This document shows positions 12,883 to 13,715 of a stretch of DNA of 13,715 bases, piece by piece. A program made the translations under genes and the position numbers. The notes beneath the pieces are model-generated. The model worked only from the letters and a program-made list of their open reading frames with translations, ran no database searches and was not told where the DNA came from. Source of the DNA: an uncultured Clostridia bacterium. Its GTDB lineage: Bacteria; Bacillota; Clostridia; TANB77; CAG-508. Location of the stretch: assembly GCA_944392065.1 (NCBI GenBank), contig CALXVO010000024.1, forward strand, positions 1 to 13,715, given 5' to 3'. The first letter of the stretch is position 1; each line of letters starts with the position of its first letter.

Positions 12883-13575
12883 ATGTTTAATGGTAAATAT
12901 AGTAAGACTTTGACTGTAGTTTTAATAATTGTAATAATTGCAATTGTTGGTTTACTTATATTTTTTGGCATAGATGTTTATAGAAGATACTATATAGAAA
13001 CAGCAGCTGGAGATGCGGTAGAAGAATTTAAAGACAAGGTCAACCAAATAACATCAGGAAATACACAAGAAAATACCATATTAAATGATGTGGCTCCAAA
13101 TGTTAATTTGAATTCGCTTTATCAAAATGATACAACTTCAGACGGCAATGGCGGCTCTGGTGTAACTTATATGGGATATGAAGTAATAGGTACTATAGAA
13201 ATTCCAGCGATAGATATTGAATATCCAATAATATCAGATGATCAAGCTAGTATAAATTCATTAAATGTAGCAATCGTAAAACTATATCCAAGTACTATAG
13301 GATTAAATGAGGTAGGAAACACAGTATTTGCAGGACATAACTATAGAAACGGAACATTCTTTTCTAACAATAAAAGATTAGAAGATGGTGATAGAATATA
13401 CATAACAGATTTATCAGGAGAGAGAGTAACATATGAAGTGTATGAGAAATATGAAACAAGTACTAGCGATTCCGAATATATGAATAGAGACACAGGAGGA
13501 AAAAGAGAAATTTCTTTAACAACTTGTACAGATGATACAAGTGGAAGACTAATAATATGGGCACAAGAGGTTTAA
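12883..13575 (+). CDS. Sortase (class D-like), membrane-anchored transpeptidase
   Basis: Cys transpeptidase that attaches proteins bearing a C-terminal sorting signal to the cell wall. The 230 residues comprise an N-terminal membrane helix (about 9-31) with the catalytic domain outside, a Ser/Thr/Asn/Gly-rich linker (about 55-95), then the sortase fold from IGTIEIPAIDIEYPI. Active-site residues: H152 in FAGHNYR, C215 in LTTCTDD, R222 in SGRLIIWA. SD AAGGGAGG (12868-12875) lies 7 bases before ATG 12883. The class is inferred from the short length and the TTCT active site; the sequence alone does not settle D against related classes. No sorting-signal substrate gene is seen in this window. It appears monocistronic. 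Confidence 0.92.
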   Translation: MFNGKYSKTLTVVLIIVIIAIVGLLIFFGIDVYRRYYIETAAGDAVEEFKDKVNQITSGNTQENTILNDVAPNVNLNSLYQNDTTSDGNGGSGVTYMGYEVIGTIEIPAIDIEYPIISDDQASINSLNVAIVKLYPSTIGLNEVGNTVFAGHNYRNGTFFSNNKRLEDGDRIYITDLSGERVTYEVYEKYETSTSDSEYMNRDTGGKREISLTTCTDDTSGRLIIWAQEV

Positions 13576-13591
13576 AAATTATAAAAAATGG

Positions 13592-13620
13592 TTGACAAAT
13601 ATTAATAGATGGGGTAAAAT
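13592..13620 (+). promoter_or_regulatory. tRNA-His promoter
   Basis: TTGACA at 13592-13597, 17-base spacer, TAAAAT at 13615-13620. Near-consensus, with predicted start near 13627, about 18 bases before the tRNA. No terminator is visible between the sortase stop (13575) and this promoter. Confidence 0.8.
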
Positions 13621-13644
13621 AATAAAGTGCAGTAAATAGAAGAT

Positions 13645-13715
13645 GGTGGATGTAGCGCAGTTGGTTAGAGCGCCAGTTTGTGGCACTGGAGGCCGTGGGT
13701 TCGAGTCCCATCTTC
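13645..13715 (+). tRNA. tRNA-His (GTG), 3' end cut by window
   Basis: Anticodon GTG at 13680-13682 in the loop TTGTGGC, closed by CCAGT / ACTGG. The D arm is TAGCGCAGTTGGTTAGAGC, the T arm GTGGG-TTCGAGT-CCCAT. The encoded G at 13645 precedes the acceptor strand GTGGATG (13646-13652), matching the extra G-1 that marks histidine tRNAs. The window ends after four bases of the 3' acceptor strand (CTTC), so the rest is not seen. One U-U mismatch (position 6 with 67) would be present in the acceptor stem. Confidence 0.95.

Noticed and set aside
13463..13711. 82-residue minus-strand frame beginning MGLEPTASSATNWRSNQL
   Set aside because: It is antisense to the tRNA-His gene and the sortase 3' end. 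This is the familiar spurious protein read from the complement of a tRNA, with no SD.

Overview
The window is AT-rich, low-GC Firmicute DNA, most likely from a spore-forming member of the Clostridia. The gene run rlmN - PP2C phosphatase - PASTA kinase - rsgA - rpe is the order found in Bacillus and Clostridium. Shine-Dalgarno (SD) sequences are strong, promoters are of the TTGACA-N17-TATAAT type, and a SpoVM-like 24-residue gene and a forespore-sigma-like promoter both point to sporulation. No species can be named from the sequence alone.

Layout. 1-789: 3' part of rlmN. 942-3703: prpC and prkC, a reversible Ser/Thr phosphorylation pair, closed by a terminator. 3704-4744: about 1 kb holding an interspersed repeat (B1), a MITE-like element with an 8-bp target duplication (A1), and a compact, previously unannotated-looking type I toxin-antitoxin module: hydrophobic 45-residue peptide, sequestered SD, convergent antisense promoter, shared terminator. 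4745-6565: rsgA and rpe, separated by a 124-bp palindrome. 6566-7079: a second MITE copy (A2, again with a perfect 8-bp target duplication), a promoter, a leader hairpin and a second B repeat, all upstream of pyrG (7080-8702). 8743-9267: a 33-bp perfect hairpin, a decayed beta-helix/bactofilin-like gene fragment and a 40-residue Cys-rich gene, the last behind a sigma-G-like promoter. 9268-9897: nth on the minus strand. 10058-10366: a 49-residue membrane protein gene and a spoVM-like gene. 10570-12324: a short alaS lacking the C-Ala domain. 12446-12793: a HIT protein. 12883-13575: a sortase. 13645 to the end: tRNA-His, cut by the window edge.

How the genes fit together. Most large genes are housekeeping: translation (rlmN, rsgA, alaS, tRNA-His), pentose phosphate and pyrimidine metabolism (rpe, pyrG), DNA repair (nth), and cell-wall-linked signalling and anchoring (prkC/prpC, sortase). 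The interest lies in the intergenic spaces. Non-autonomous mobile repeats have landed beside several housekeeping genes, and at least four genes too small for ordinary gene callers can be read from start, SD and promoter evidence. The strongest candidate for an undescribed system is the toxin-antitoxin module at 4346-4684.
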